Assembly: GCF_000518865.1 (NCBI RefSeq)
Contig: NZ_JAEK01000019.1
Coordinates: forward strand, 22,313-86,312
Origin: Bacillus sp. J37
GTDB taxonomy: Bacteria > Bacillota > Bacilli > Bacillales > Bacillaceae
Direction of reading: 5' to 3'
DNA length: 64,000 nt
Part shown: positions 8,554 to 16,778 of the stretch, piece by piece
Layout of the letters: the number at the start of each line of letters is the position of its first letter
Numbering within the stretch: position 1 is the stretch's first letter
Notes under the pieces: model-generated
Told to the model about the DNA's origin: nothing
What the model saw: only the letters and a program-made list of their open reading frames with translations
Database searches by the model: none
Made by a program: the position numbers and the translations under genes

Positions 8554-8937
8554 GGTAAGAAATAAATTGATCTATCTTTAGCCTTTACGTTTGCAGAGAT
8601 ATAGTTGGTAAAGCAAGGGTGATGGTTATATAGGTATGTATCTCTTTTTTCTTATTCAAGTGAACAGGGCGTTTCTGGAACAAGCAGGAACGCTTTTTAC
8701 TATTGGAGCAGTTTAATAAAAATTACAAATTGTGAAGGAAGGGGGGATTGTACAGTGAAGGAAACCGTTGAGTTTTATACACCTCAAGCCCTAGCTCAAA
8801 ATATATCCCAGGTCTATTAACAGAAATTTATTCGCGTTATAAGATGGAAATATAAGGAATGAAGTGATGAGGGTAATTTAATTGTAATGTAAATGAAGAA
8901 AGATACGAAGTGAGAATATGAAAAAGGAGAATGGGTC
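8554..8937. other. Intergenic region with hairpin and vestigial short frame
   Basis: Holds hairpin repeat copy 2 (8669-8693). A short GTG frame at about 8756-8821 (contains TVEFYTPQALAQNISQVY) is preceded by a strong GGAAGGGGGG. It stops after 21 codons and would continue in frame past the TAA with coding-like sequence, so it may be a nonsense-mutated remnant. Confidence 0.35.
8669..8693 (+). repeat. Dispersed hairpin repeat, copy 2 (terminator-like)
   Basis: GCGTTTC (8669-8675) and GGAACGC (8687-8693) pair around TGGAACAAGCA and are followed by TTTTT. It shares the TGGAACAA loop with copies 1 and 3 and could end the deacetylase transcript. Confidence 0.45.
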
Positions 8938-9315
8938 ATGGTAAAGAGATTTTCTATGTTAATCATTACTATATTAGCCATTGGTGCTTTATTATTTGCT
9001 GCTAAAAATCCAACAGGTCCTAATACGGTTTCATTTGATGAACCACTAAATCTATTGATGTCTCTCGGAACATTAATCGTGTTGTTATTACCACCAGTAA
9101 TTTTATCTTTTTTTAATCATCTTGTACTAAATATTATTTTTGCTATTTATCAAGCCTTTATAGTATTGACCTTTTTAGGGCTTATAATAGTAGGTTTTGT
9201 CATTCCTAGTAGTTGGTTAATTGCTATTGGTGCTCTAGGTGCAATTGTTGGTATTAGCAGTATCGTTGTGACTATTCTAGATCCGGGGAAGAAAGCAAAT
9301 TCAGTGTCTAACTAA
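8938..9315 (+). CDS. Hypothetical membrane protein, four predicted spans
   Basis: A 125-residue hydrophobic protein with segments near residues 5-21, 38-60, 64-84 and 88-113, and a short polar tail. AAAGGAGA lies about nine bases before the ATG, so the gene is well supported. I do not recognise the family and the neighbours give no clue to function. Confidence 0.65.
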   Translation: MVKRFSMLIITILAIGALLFAAKNPTGPNTVSFDEPLNLLMSLGTLIVLLLPPVILSFFNHLVLNIIFAIYQAFIVLTFLGLIIVGFVIPSSWLIAIGALGAIVGISSIVVTILDPGKKANSVSN

Positions 9316-9461
9316 AAAAGTAAAGTTTAAATAAATTCAGTATTTTATGTTATAAATAATGAGGCAAACAGATGTTTATGTTTAAAATGGGATAATTATA
9401 GAAGTTACTTTTTCTTGTTAACGGGTAGCTTTTAACTTAATGAACGGTCTTCAACCCTAGG

Positions 9462-9488
9462 GCGCTTTTCTGAAACAATGAAAAGTGC
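9462..9488. repeat. Dispersed hairpin repeat, copy 3
   Basis: GCGCTTTTC (9462-9470) pairs with GAAAAGTGC (9480-9488) around TGAAACAAT and is followed by TTATTTAG. It is closely similar to copy 1 at 4714-4734. Confidence 0.5.
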
Positions 9489-9646
9489 TTATTTAGGTTT
9501 AGAACGTATAGAAATGAAGTAAATAGTGAATTAAGCAGAACGAGAATAAAAGTCTATTTGTATTGCTATTTTCCATAGATTGTTAACCTATTGGTCATAC
9601 ATTCTGTTCCTTAAATGATAAATAACGTATTTATGAAGCAATAGAA

Positions 9647-9675
9647 TTGACATTCTTATTGCTCCAATGTATGAT
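9647..9675 (+). promoter_or_regulatory. Sigma-A promoter of MarR operon
   Basis: A consensus TTGACA (9647-9652) and TATGAT (9670-9675) with an ideal 17-base spacer. The first operator palindrome begins at the last base of the -10 element. Confidence 0.8.
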
Positions 9676-9716
9676 TGATCTATCAAACATTGATATATCA
9701 ATTATTGAGGTATCAA
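9675..9716. promoter_or_regulatory. Three tandem MarR-type operators, 15-bp spacing
   Basis: TTGATCTATCAA (9675-9686), TTGATATATCAA (9690-9701, a perfect palindrome) and TTGAGGTATCAA (9705-9716) repeat at exactly 15-bp intervals. They cover the transcription start and leader of marR, which predicts autorepression by the encoded MarR protein. Confidence 0.7.
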
Positions 9717-9739
9717 CTATATAGAAAGAGGTTATGCCG

Positions 9740-10195
9740 ATGGCTAATTGTTCCGTCCGTTTGCAGATTTTCTTGGAGCTGCAGGCTGTAAATAAGGAGC
9801 TCTGCTCAAAGTTCGAGTCATGCTTAGGAGCCAGCCCTTCTCGTGTGGAGATTCTTCATTATTTATTGCAACATGAGGAAGTTACCCAATCAGCATTGCA
9901 AGGGGAGGTCAATATCGATGCCGCAGCTGTTACCAGACATTTAAAGCAACTTGAAGCTGCCGGTACGATTGTGCGCTATAAGAAGTCAGATGATCAGCGA
10001 GCTACATGGGTGAAGCTGGAGGAAGAAGCGAAGCGTCACATCGAGCAATCATATCAAGAAAAAAGTCAGTTTGTGAATGAGACTCTTGCTGGCTTTACAG
10101 AAGCAGAGCTAGAACAATTTTTGAAGATGCTGAATAAAGTCAGGGTAAATGTGTCCAGTGTCACAAAGAATCAACTAGGAGGAGAAACTAAATGA
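9740..10195 (+). CDS. MarR family transcriptional regulator
   Basis: A 151-residue winged-helix repressor. The DNA-binding region shows VTQSALQGEVNIDAAAVTRH followed by LKQLEAAGTIVRYKKSDDQRA, the recognition helix and wing. Two Cys near the N-terminus (positions 3 and 20 of this start) could sense oxidants or quinones, as in MhqR/YodB-like proteins, but that is inference. ATG 9740 is preferred over ATG 9734 because GAAAGAGG ends 8 bases before it. The stop overlaps the next gene's start (ATGA). It probably represses itself and the nitroreductase and monooxygenase that follow through the three upstream operators. Confidence 0.87.
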   Translation: MANCSVRLQIFLELQAVNKELCSKFESCLGASPSRVEILHYLLQHEEVTQSALQGEVNIDAAAVTRHLKQLEAAGTIVRYKKSDDQRATWVKLEEEAKRHIEQSYQEKSQFVNETLAGFTEAELEQFLKMLNKVRVNVSSVTKNQLGGETK

Positions 10196-10836
10196 ACCAA
10201 ACACCTATATATAATAAAGAAGCTTTTCTACAAATCGTACAGGATCGCCGTGCCATCCGTACGTATGATGAAAATGTGAAAATTAGTCAGGAAGAAATGT
10301 CTGAAATACTTACAGCAGCAACTAAGGCGCCATCATCAGTCAATTTACAGCCTTGGCGTTTTGTTGTTATTGAAAGCCCTGAAGCAAAAGCAAAGCTTGC
10401 ACCGCTTGCCAAATTCAATCAACAGCAAGTGAAAACCTCTTCAGCAGTAATAGCTGTTTTTGCTGATATGAATAACCTTGACTACTTGGAAGAAATTTAT
10501 AGTAAAGCGGTAGAGCATGGTCTAATGCCCCAAGAAGTAAAAGATCAGCAAGTACCCTCTATCCGTAACCTGCTTTCATCTATTACGGAGCAGGCAAATA
10601 GGGAAACAATCTTAATCGATAGTGGTTTAGTATCGATGCAGCTAATGCTGACTGCAAAGGCATATGGTTACGATACATGTCCGATCGGCGGATATGAGAA
10701 AGATCAAATCGCAGAAGCATTTGATTTGGATAAGGACCGTTATGTTCCAGTCATGCTAATTTCTATCGGTAAAGCAGTAGATACAGGCTACAAGTCCTAT
10801 CGTATGCCGGTAGAACAAATTACAGAATGGAAATAA
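10192..10836 (+). CDS. Nitroreductase family FMN-dependent oxidoreductase
   Basis: A 214-residue cytosolic flavoprotein that reduces nitro compounds or quinones with NAD(P)H. N-terminal RRAIRTYDENVKIS and APSSVNLQPWRFVVIE are the FMN-binding hallmarks; GYDTCPIGGYEKD near residue 165 and the C-terminal region also fit. It overlaps marR by four bases, so the operon is tightly coupled. Together with the downstream ABM-domain protein it resembles quinone or electrophile detoxification operons under MarR control in Bacillus. Confidence 0.88.
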   Translation: MNQTPIYNKEAFLQIVQDRRAIRTYDENVKISQEEMSEILTAATKAPSSVNLQPWRFVVIESPEAKAKLAPLAKFNQQQVKTSSAVIAVFADMNNLDYLEEIYSKAVEHGLMPQEVKDQQVPSIRNLLSSITEQANRETILIDSGLVSMQLMLTAKAYGYDTCPIGGYEKDQIAEAFDLDKDRYVPVMLISIGKAVDTGYKSYRMPVEQITEWK

Positions 10837-10849
10837 GGAGAGAGAAACT

Positions 10850-11143
10850 ATGATTATCATCCACGCTAGAATGTCAGTTAAACCAGAGAAAAAGGAAGAA
10901 TTCCTTCAAGAAATTGAAGCAGTAATGGAAGGAAGCCGTGCAGAAGCAGGTAATAACAGCTACGACCTATTCCAGAATCCAACAGATTCTAACAGCTTTG
11001 TTATGGTAGAAAGTTGGAAGGACATGGAGTCTGTTCAGGCCCATAATGCAAGCAGTCACTTCCAAAAATTCAGTGCAGCTGCTAAGAAAATGCTAAGTGC
11101 TCCATTAGAAGCGGATGTTTATCAAGCGGAGAAATTAAATTAA
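10850..11143 (+). CDS. ABM-domain protein, putative quinol monooxygenase
   Basis: A 97-residue antibiotic-biosynthesis-monooxygenase (YgiN-like) protein, the standard length for a dimeric ferredoxin-fold ABM domain. Signature features are IHARMSVKPEKKEEFL at the start, SYDLFQNPTDSNSFVMVESW in the middle and HFQKF with a conserved His. Cofactor-free members oxidise quinols. AAGGAGAGAG precedes the start, 13 bases after the nitroreductase stop, so it is third in the MarR operon. A strong terminator follows. Confidence 0.85.
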   Translation: MIIIHARMSVKPEKKEEFLQEIEAVMEGSRAEAGNNSYDLFQNPTDSNSFVMVESWKDMESVQAHNASSHFQKFSAAAKKMLSAPLEADVYQAEKLN

Positions 11144-11144
11144 T

Positions 11145-11180
11145 GAAAAAGGATGACCGTGGCGGTCATCCTTTTTCTTT
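11145..11180 (+). terminator. Terminator of MarR operon
   Basis: A 15-bp perfect stem (11145-11159 with 11163-11177) with a TGG loop, followed by T-rich sequence. Confidence 0.9.
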
Positions 11181-11328
11181 TTACACAAATGCTGCCATAT
11201 GCCATACCCGAAAACCTATTATATTCCGATATAAGTAAATATATAACAAAACTGCAACCAAAAACGATAAGGTTACATTTTTAAAAATGACCTCTCTACA
11301 TTTTTGAAAAAAAAGGGGTTGTAGATGG

Positions 11329-11378
11329 TACTTTCTTTAAAGAAACCCGTTCATATACTGGTTTCTTTAAAGAAAGTA
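11329..11378. promoter_or_regulatory. Paired palindromes upstream of sugar-sensing operon
   Basis: TTTCTTTAAAGAAA, itself a perfect 14-bp palindrome, occurs at 11332-11345 and again at 11362-11375, exactly 30 bp apart. With flanking bases the two arms form a perfect 19-bp inverted repeat (11329-11347 with 11360-11378) around a 12-base centre. Lying about 85-115 bases upstream of the probable start of transcription, it is well placed as an activator site, possibly for the YesN-like regulator. Confidence 0.55.
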
Positions 11379-11480
11379 GTAACCAACAGCCAATGAGTAA
11401 TATGTGTAATAAAGATATTATCATTAATTAATAGTCTGCTATAATAAAGACTAGTTTACTACTTTAAAGGAGTTAGCTTC

Positions 11481-12458
11481 ATGGGAAAGATTGTTAAACT
11501 TGTAAGCGTTATCACCTGTATTATTCTTTTTTATTTTACATTAGATTCTGCTGTGAAAGTATTTAATACAAATTGGAAGTTGCCAGAGGAGTTAAAGGAG
11601 GAGCTTACTGACAAGAGAATCGTTTTGATTACTCATGAGTTGGAGACTCCATTTTGGGATTCAGTTAGTGCTGGAGCGAAGCAACAGGCAGAACAGGCTG
11701 GTGCAAGGCTTGAGATATTGGGGAGTTATGGTAACAATCAAGAGGATTTCTTAAAACAAATAGAAATAGCGATTTATTCAAAAGTCGATGGTATTATCGT
11801 TCAGGGAGTGGATACAGAGGAATTTAAGGAGCTGACAAAAGTAAAAGCTTCTTCATATGGGGTGCCGGTTATCACGGTGGCTAATGATGTTCCGATGGCA
11901 GAAAGCCTTCGTAGGACGTATGTAGGATCCGATCAGATTTTGGCTGGTAGAATGATTGCAGAACAATTGGTAGAGGATATGGGAGAATCTGGCGAGGTTG
12001 TTTTAGTGATTGACCGTACAAAGGAATTCTATCAAACACAGAGATTGAAAGGAATTCAAGATTACCTCTCCAATTATCCGAAAATTGAGCTGATTGAAGC
12101 AGAGACAGAAGATACACGAGAGCAGGTTATTGCCACCACAAAGGATTTATTAAATCGGATACCTGACGTTGATGCTTTTATTACACTTAATGCTAAATTT
12201 GCAGATGATTTGGTAGAGGAAATTGATAGACGTTCGAATGTTGAAACGTTTTATATCTATTCTTTTGACGATGACCCTAGTTCATTATCTTTATTGGAGG
12301 AAGGAAAAATAGATGGAATGATCGAGCAGTCTCCATCAATGATGGGGGAGCTTAGTGTGGAATTAATGATGAACTGGTTGAACAGAGAGGTATTACCACT
12401 TAATTTAGACGGCTATCTTACCGACATTCAAATGGTGAAACAGGTGGATGTCGAATGA
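11481..12458 (+). CDS. Membrane-anchored sugar-binding sensor protein (XylFII-like)
   Basis: A 325-residue periplasmic-binding-protein fold (Peripla_BP_4) held to the outer face of the membrane by an N-terminal segment (residues 6-25) without a lipobox Cys. KRIVLITHELETPFWDSVSAGA and the late sequence through SFDDDPSSLSLLEEGKIDGMIEQ are typical of pentose/ribose binders. It is followed at a 4-base overlap by a LytS-like kinase. In Clostridium the XylFII-LytS pair senses xylose outside the cell through such a complex; the same arrangement here suggests it gives the kinase its sugar signal. A perfect cre site overlaps codons 7-12. Confidence 0.82.
   Translation: MGKIVKLVSVITCIILFYFTLDSAVKVFNTNWKLPEELKEELTDKRIVLITHELETPFWDSVSAGAKQQAEQAGARLEILGSYGNNQEDFLKQIEIAIYSKVDGIIVQGVDTEEFKELTKVKASSYGVPVITVANDVPMAESLRRTYVGSDQILAGRMIAEQLVEDMGESGEVVLVIDRTKEFYQTQRLKGIQDYLSNYPKIELIEAETEDTREQVIATTKDLLNRIPDVDAFITLNAKFADDLVEEIDRRSNVETFYIYSFDDDPSSLSLLEEGKIDGMIEQSPSMMGELSVELMMNWLNREVLPLNLDGYLTDIQMVKQVDVE
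11501..11514 (+). promoter_or_regulatory. cre site (CcpA) inside start of xylFII-like gene
   Basis: TGTAAGCGTTATCA fits the consensus TGWAARCGNTWNCW at every position. Its place within the first codons predicts a CcpA roadblock when preferred sugars are present. Confidence 0.7.
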
Positions 12459-13903
12459 ACAGTATACAGAAGAAAATTTGGGGCCTTGTGTTAGTGGCTC
12501 TCTTGATAATGGCGGCAACTTGGTTTTCGCTTACTTACTATAATCAAAAAATGTTAGATCAGTATAACAACATTCTTGAACGATACTTAATATTAAATGA
12601 AATAACGATAAAAAGTGAGAATACAGTAACGGCATTAAATAACTATTTACTTCTTCCATCTGAAGATAATTTTAAAGCGATTACTCAGAATAAGAAGGAT
12701 ATTCAAAAGATGAAAAATGAAGTATCTACATTTAAAAATGTGGAGAATGAATTAGCATTAACAAATTATGTGAACTTAGTTGATAGCTTTGTAGAGTCAG
12801 TTGATTTATCACTTTCTTTTCAGTCTGAGGATGAAATAGAGTACTCAATGACAGCATTTAATGAAGCAACTCATATTTCTAACTATATCTCGGAAATGGC
12901 TCTGACATTAATAGATTTAGAGCTTCAAACATATGATATGTTTTATCGAGATATGATTAGTCAGTCAGAAGAGCTAAAGCAGCTTGGAATTTGGCTGCTC
13001 CTATTAATTACGGTAGGTCTCTTACTCTTTACTTATTGGTTTTCTCAACGAATTACGAAACCAGTTGAAAAGTTGACACATGCAGCAAATGAGCTTTCCA
13101 AAGGGCGGTTTGATTTAAAAGTTGAAGTGAATTCGAGTGATGAAATTGCATTTTTGGCAAAGATGTTTGATCGAATGCGTGTGAATATAAATAAATTAAT
13201 ATCAGAAATACATCATCAAGCACAGCTGGAAAATGAATTACAGCAAAATAGGCTTCTATTAAAGGAGAGTCAATTGCGTAATCTACAGAGTCAAATAAAT
13301 CCACATTTTTTATTTAACACGCTAAACACACTTTCTAAAAAAGCCTATATGGAAGGATCAGAAGAAACGAGTGATTTGCTAGTTAGTATCGCAGGCTTAT
13401 TACGCTATAACCTAAAACATTTAGATAAGCCTATGACACTTAATGATGAAGTCAATGTAATGAAACAATATATTGATATTCAAAAAACAAGATACACTGA
13501 CAGACTTACCTTTCTAATGGAGATAGATGAATCGTGTCTTCATATCCCGATCCCTGGCCTAACCTTGCAGCCACTCGTGGAAAATGCCGTCATATATGCG
13601 GTTGAGCCACATGAAGAAGGTGGTATTATTTGGTTTCGAATCAAAGATGAGGGAGACCTAGTCATGATAGAAGTGGAAGACAATGGTCCTGGTATGACAG
13701 AAGAAAAAATTCAAGAAATATATGAAGAGAAGGTAAACACGGCAAATGGACACTCCTCAGGTATTGGTTTAAGTAATGTGATGAAGCGTCTTCGACTTTT
13801 CAATGGGATGGAAGATGTGATGAAGATTAAAAGTAGCCAAGAAAGTGGTACGAAAGTGATGATAAAGCTTTTGAAAGAAAGGAGACTCGAGACAAATGAC
13901 TAA
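12455..13903 (+). CDS. LytS/YesM-type sensor histidine kinase
   Basis: A 482-residue membrane kinase. Two membrane spans (about residues 8-27 and 175-196) enclose a helical extracytoplasmic domain; a HAMP segment follows (TKPVEKLTHAANELSKGRFD). The His_kinase domain carries INPHFLFNTLNTLSKKAYME with the phosphorylated His, and the ATPase domain shows LQPLVENAV and VEDNGPGM. Because the sensor domain is small and its gene overlaps the XylFII-like gene, it probably detects sugar through that protein rather than directly. It overlaps the response regulator gene by 8 bases. All catalytic motifs are intact. Confidence 0.9.
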   Translation: MNSIQKKIWGLVLVALLIMAATWFSLTYYNQKMLDQYNNILERYLILNEITIKSENTVTALNNYLLLPSEDNFKAITQNKKDIQKMKNEVSTFKNVENELALTNYVNLVDSFVESVDLSLSFQSEDEIEYSMTAFNEATHISNYISEMALTLIDLELQTYDMFYRDMISQSEELKQLGIWLLLLITVGLLLFTYWFSQRITKPVEKLTHAANELSKGRFDLKVEVNSSDEIAFLAKMFDRMRVNINKLISEIHHQAQLENELQQNRLLLKESQLRNLQSQINPHFLFNTLNTLSKKAYMEGSEETSDLLVSIAGLLRYNLKHLDKPMTLNDEVNVMKQYIDIQKTRYTDRLTFLMEIDESCLHIPIPGLTLQPLVENAVIYAVEPHEEGGIIWFRIKDEGDLVMIEVEDNGPGMTEEKIQEIYEEKVNTANGHSSGIGLSNVMKRLRLFNGMEDVMKIKSSQESGTKVMIKLLKERRLETND

Positions 13904-15437
13904 CATCCTTATTGTAGATGATGAAGAGGTCGAACGTGATGGGTTAGAAATGATTCTTAAGAAGAACTTTACGGATATTGTCATTCAACAAGCGAAAAAT
14001 GGGAGGCTGGCAATTGAGATAGCCTCAGATTTTCAACCAGACCTAGTGTTCATGGATATTCAAATGCCAGGTATGACTGGTATTGAAGTAATTGAAAAAA
14101 TGAAGTCCTATTATCCTCGTATGAAATTTATATTAGTAACTGCTTACGCAACTTTTGATTACGCGAAGGAAGCCATGAGGCTGGGTGTTGTCGATTATTT
14201 GGTAAAACCAAGTCGAATTAAGGAGATCGTGGAAACAGTTGAGAAAGTGCTTAACCAGATAAAGGGAGAACAACAAAGAGTTGAGGCAATGAAGCAGCAG
14301 GAAAATACTTTGCAAATAGCCATGTCCTTATTTGAGACCGATGTTGTAACACAACTATTATTTGACCATGTTCATGAAGTTCATTTGGAAAAGCTACTAG
14401 AAATGTTAGACATACAGGCCACGGAAGAAAAATTTGTGATTAGCCTCATTGTGCCTGATGGTTTTGAAGCCTCTTATTCCAAGGTTAGAGAAAAGTTGAA
14501 TCAAACAGGTAGTGGTTTGGTAGGTGCGTTATATGGCAGACAACTTCCTATTATTGTCTTTCGAAAGCAAGATCAATCGTTCCGTTCTCAAGCAATCATG
14601 TTGGCTAAAGAGATTTTGTCCTTAAACACAGCCGGTGAAGCTACTGGCTGGTTTGTTGGAATTGGAACCGTATACAACTCTTTGAGTCAAATTAGACAGT
14701 CATATCAAGAATCACTTATTGCGACGAGAGATACATCAATTCCGCGAAAATTCCAATTTTATGAAGAGTTGCCCGCACTTGTTTCAGGAATTGATGAGGA
14801 AACAACAAAACAAAGTGAACAGCAATATTTTGACCATATCCGTAATGGAGAATGGGATGAGATTTTTCAACGAATTGCACATATTATCGATCGTTTAGAA
14901 CAAGAAGGAACAATGGTGAAGCAAACGCAACAAAGAGTAATGGAGCTGTTTTGGATTGCCACCCGTATATTAAGCGAGATGGGAGTAGAATCAGATGTAC
15001 CGTTGTACTCCTTCAAATCGACCGATTATAGACAACTGCGAGCCGAAGCACGGCACCTGTTAGATAGAATGCGAGAGTCATATGAGAAGCATCTTGCTAA
15101 CATGGAAGTGGATACCATTCAACAAATGAAACAATACATCATTGACCATGCACATGAGGATATCTCATTGGAAGCGGTTGGTCGAGAAGTAGGCTTGAGC
15201 CCTATATATATTAGTAAAATATTTAAAGAGCAGCTAGGAATTAATTATATAAATTTTTTAACAGAGTGTCGCATTGAGAAAGCGAAGAGACTAATGAGAG
15301 ATCCATTAAAAAGCTTAAAAGAAATCACATTCGAAGTTGGTTACCATGATCCGAATTATTTTAGCAAGGTATTCAAAAAAATCTGTCATTCTTCTCCAAA
15401 AGAGTACCGTAAAAAGTTGTTATCAAAAGTAGAATAA
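13896..15437 (+). CDS. YesN-type response regulator (receiver plus AraC HTH)
   Basis: A 513-residue regulator. The receiver is residues 1-120 with the acidic pair DDEE, the phospho-acceptor in FMDIQMPGM, and Lys in YLVKPSR. A long middle region of the YesN type follows, then an AraC DNA-binding domain (about 410-510) with ISLEAVGREVGLSPIYISKI and ITFEVGYHDPNYFSKVFKK. It should be phosphorylated by the kinase encoded just upstream and activate the sugar transport genes that follow. The paired palindromes upstream of the operon and the sequence before chvE are candidate targets. Confidence 0.9.
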   Translation: MTNILIVDDEEVERDGLEMILKKNFTDIVIQQAKNGRLAIEIASDFQPDLVFMDIQMPGMTGIEVIEKMKSYYPRMKFILVTAYATFDYAKEAMRLGVVDYLVKPSRIKEIVETVEKVLNQIKGEQQRVEAMKQQENTLQIAMSLFETDVVTQLLFDHVHEVHLEKLLEMLDIQATEEKFVISLIVPDGFEASYSKVREKLNQTGSGLVGALYGRQLPIIVFRKQDQSFRSQAIMLAKEILSLNTAGEATGWFVGIGTVYNSLSQIRQSYQESLIATRDTSIPRKFQFYEELPALVSGIDEETTKQSEQQYFDHIRNGEWDEIFQRIAHIIDRLEQEGTMVKQTQQRVMELFWIATRILSEMGVESDVPLYSFKSTDYRQLRAEARHLLDRMRESYEKHLANMEVDTIQQMKQYIIDHAHEDISLEAVGREVGLSPIYISKIFKEQLGINYINFLTECRIEKAKRLMRDPLKSLKEITFEVGYHDPNYFSKVFKKICHSSPKEYRKKLLSKVE

Positions 15438-15461
15438 TACAATAGTATTGGAGCGATTAAA

Positions 15462-16574
15462 ATCAGACAGTTATTTACTTTCACTAACTTAGGATTGTTG
15501 ATGCTCGTATTATTCATATTTCTCCTTGGTTGTGAAGAACCGCAGATTCGAAACAGCGACTCAATAGCACAATCAAAGACGGGCAGCTATAACTCAAATG
15601 ATAAACAGGTTGTAGATGAGCCAATCAAAATTGGATTTGCTATGGATACATTAACGGAGGAACGGTGGGTGAAAGATAGGGATCATTTCAAACAGTCGGT
15701 TGAAGCATTAGGGGCAGAGGTGGAGGTGATGGCTTCACATGGTGATGATGCCTTGCAAATTTGGCAAGCGGAAACGATGATAAGCAATGGAATTGATTTG
15801 CTTGTCATTGTTCCACATAACGCTGAATCGACTGCAGCTATTGTTGAAAAAGCCCACTCTGCTGGTATTAAAGTATTATCGTATGATCGCCTTGTGAAAA
15901 ATGCAGAAGTTGAAATGTATGTTTCCTATGATAATGAGCGGGTTGGAGTACTTCAAGCACAGGCAATTACAAAGCTTGTACCAAAAGGAAAGTATGTCTA
16001 TATTGGTGGAGCAGAAACGGATAATAATGCACATATGTTTAAAAAAGGGGTATTTGAAGTGCTCCAGCCTCTTATTGATAAGGGAGATATAACAGTTGTT
16101 TTTGATCAGTGGACAAAAGACTGGGTGCCATCAAATGCAAAAGAAAATATGGAAATTGCCTTAAATGCTAATCACCATGATATTGATGCCGTAATTGCGG
16201 CGAATGATGCAACGGCTGGTGCAGTAATAGAAGCGCTGGAGGAGCAAGGACTTGCAGGGAAAGTTCCAGTTGCTGGCCAAGATGCAGATCTAGCTGCCAT
16301 TCAACGTATCATTGAGGGAAAACAGGCGATGACCATTTATAAACCGATTAATGAGTTAACCGAGCTAGCTGCAGAACTTGCAATAAAGCTAGCAAAGGAT
16401 GAGGAGATTGGGGAGCTTGGAGAGATCGTAAAAGTAAACAACGGTAAAATGGAGGTACCTTCGATTCTTTTATCCCCCACTGTTGTTAATCATTCAAATG
16501 TTGATGAAACAATCATTGCGGATGGTTTTCATATGAAAGAAGATGTTTATTTAAATAAGGGTAAGGAAGATTAG
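15462..16574 (+). CDS. xylF: XylF-like D-xylose-binding lipoprotein, unusual start
   Basis: An extracellular substrate-binding lipoprotein. The mature part resembles E. coli XylF throughout: IKIGFAMDTLTEERWVKDRD, NDATAGAVIEAL, VAGQDADLAAIQRI and the C-terminal DGFHMKEDV. The lipobox is LLGC. No usual start gives a normal signal peptide: TTG 15495 or ATG 15501 would leave no basic residue before the hydrophobic core. In frame upstream, ATC 15462 lies 8 bases after GGAG and gives Arg near the N-terminus, so I place the start there with doubt. No second permease or ATPase is present, so it may share GguAB or feed sensing. Confidence 0.8.
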   Translation: MRQLFTFTNLGLLMLVLFIFLLGCEEPQIRNSDSIAQSKTGSYNSNDKQVVDEPIKIGFAMDTLTEERWVKDRDHFKQSVEALGAEVEVMASHGDDALQIWQAETMISNGIDLLVIVPHNAESTAAIVEKAHSAGIKVLSYDRLVKNAEVEMYVSYDNERVGVLQAQAITKLVPKGKYVYIGGAETDNNAHMFKKGVFEVLQPLIDKGDITVVFDQWTKDWVPSNAKENMEIALNANHHDIDAVIAANDATAGAVIEALEEQGLAGKVPVAGQDADLAAIQRIIEGKQAMTIYKPINELTELAAELAIKLAKDEEIGELGEIVKVNNGKMEVPSILLSPTVVNHSNVDETIIADGFHMKEDVYLNKGKED

Positions 16575-16602
16575 ATGATAAAAAAATAGTTTGAAAGAGT
16601 AG

Positions 16603-16632
16603 GAGCTTGGAGTGTTTTCCAAGCTCTATTTT
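16603..16632 (+). terminator. Terminator of sensor operon
   Basis: GAGCTTGGA (16603-16611) pairs with TCCAAGCTC (16618-16626), followed by TATTTTT. It separates the xylFII-lytS-yesN-xylF unit from chvE. Confidence 0.8.
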
Positions 16633-16694
16633 TATACGTTCAGTATATAGACATTGGCGGAGAATTATGTAGTAATTTGTAGAAATGGTGATAG

Positions 16695-16778
16695 AAAGGC
16701 AATAATCGCAGAAAAATTTTATTAGTCGAAGATGAACTATCTAAAATCGAAGATAAAGTGATTACCAGTTCTTTTTAA
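16695..16778 (+). pseudogene. Possible receiver-domain remnant
   Basis: A start-less open frame reads RKILLVEDELSKIEDKVITS before a TAA at 16776. KILLVEDE is the usual opening of a response-regulator receiver. Only about 27 codons survive, so it is at best a vestige of a lost regulator gene. Confidence 0.25.

Larger units (their letters stand above)
9316..9739. other. Intergenic region upstream of MarR operon
   Basis: Contains hairpin repeat copy 3 (9462-9488), then a strong promoter and three phased operators just before marR (separate entries). No gene is seen. Confidence 0.6.
11144..11480. other. Intergenic region upstream of XylFII-type operon
   Basis: Holds the terminator of the MarR operon, a pair of identical palindromes (11329-11378) and a likely -10 element (TATAAT at 11440-11445) with no good -35. 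No gene is seen. Confidence 0.65.

Noticed and set aside
9675..9716. Triple repeat as a CRISPR-like or plasmid iteron array
   Set aside because: The units are dyad-symmetric and overlap a promoter directly before a MarR gene, so operators are the better explanation.
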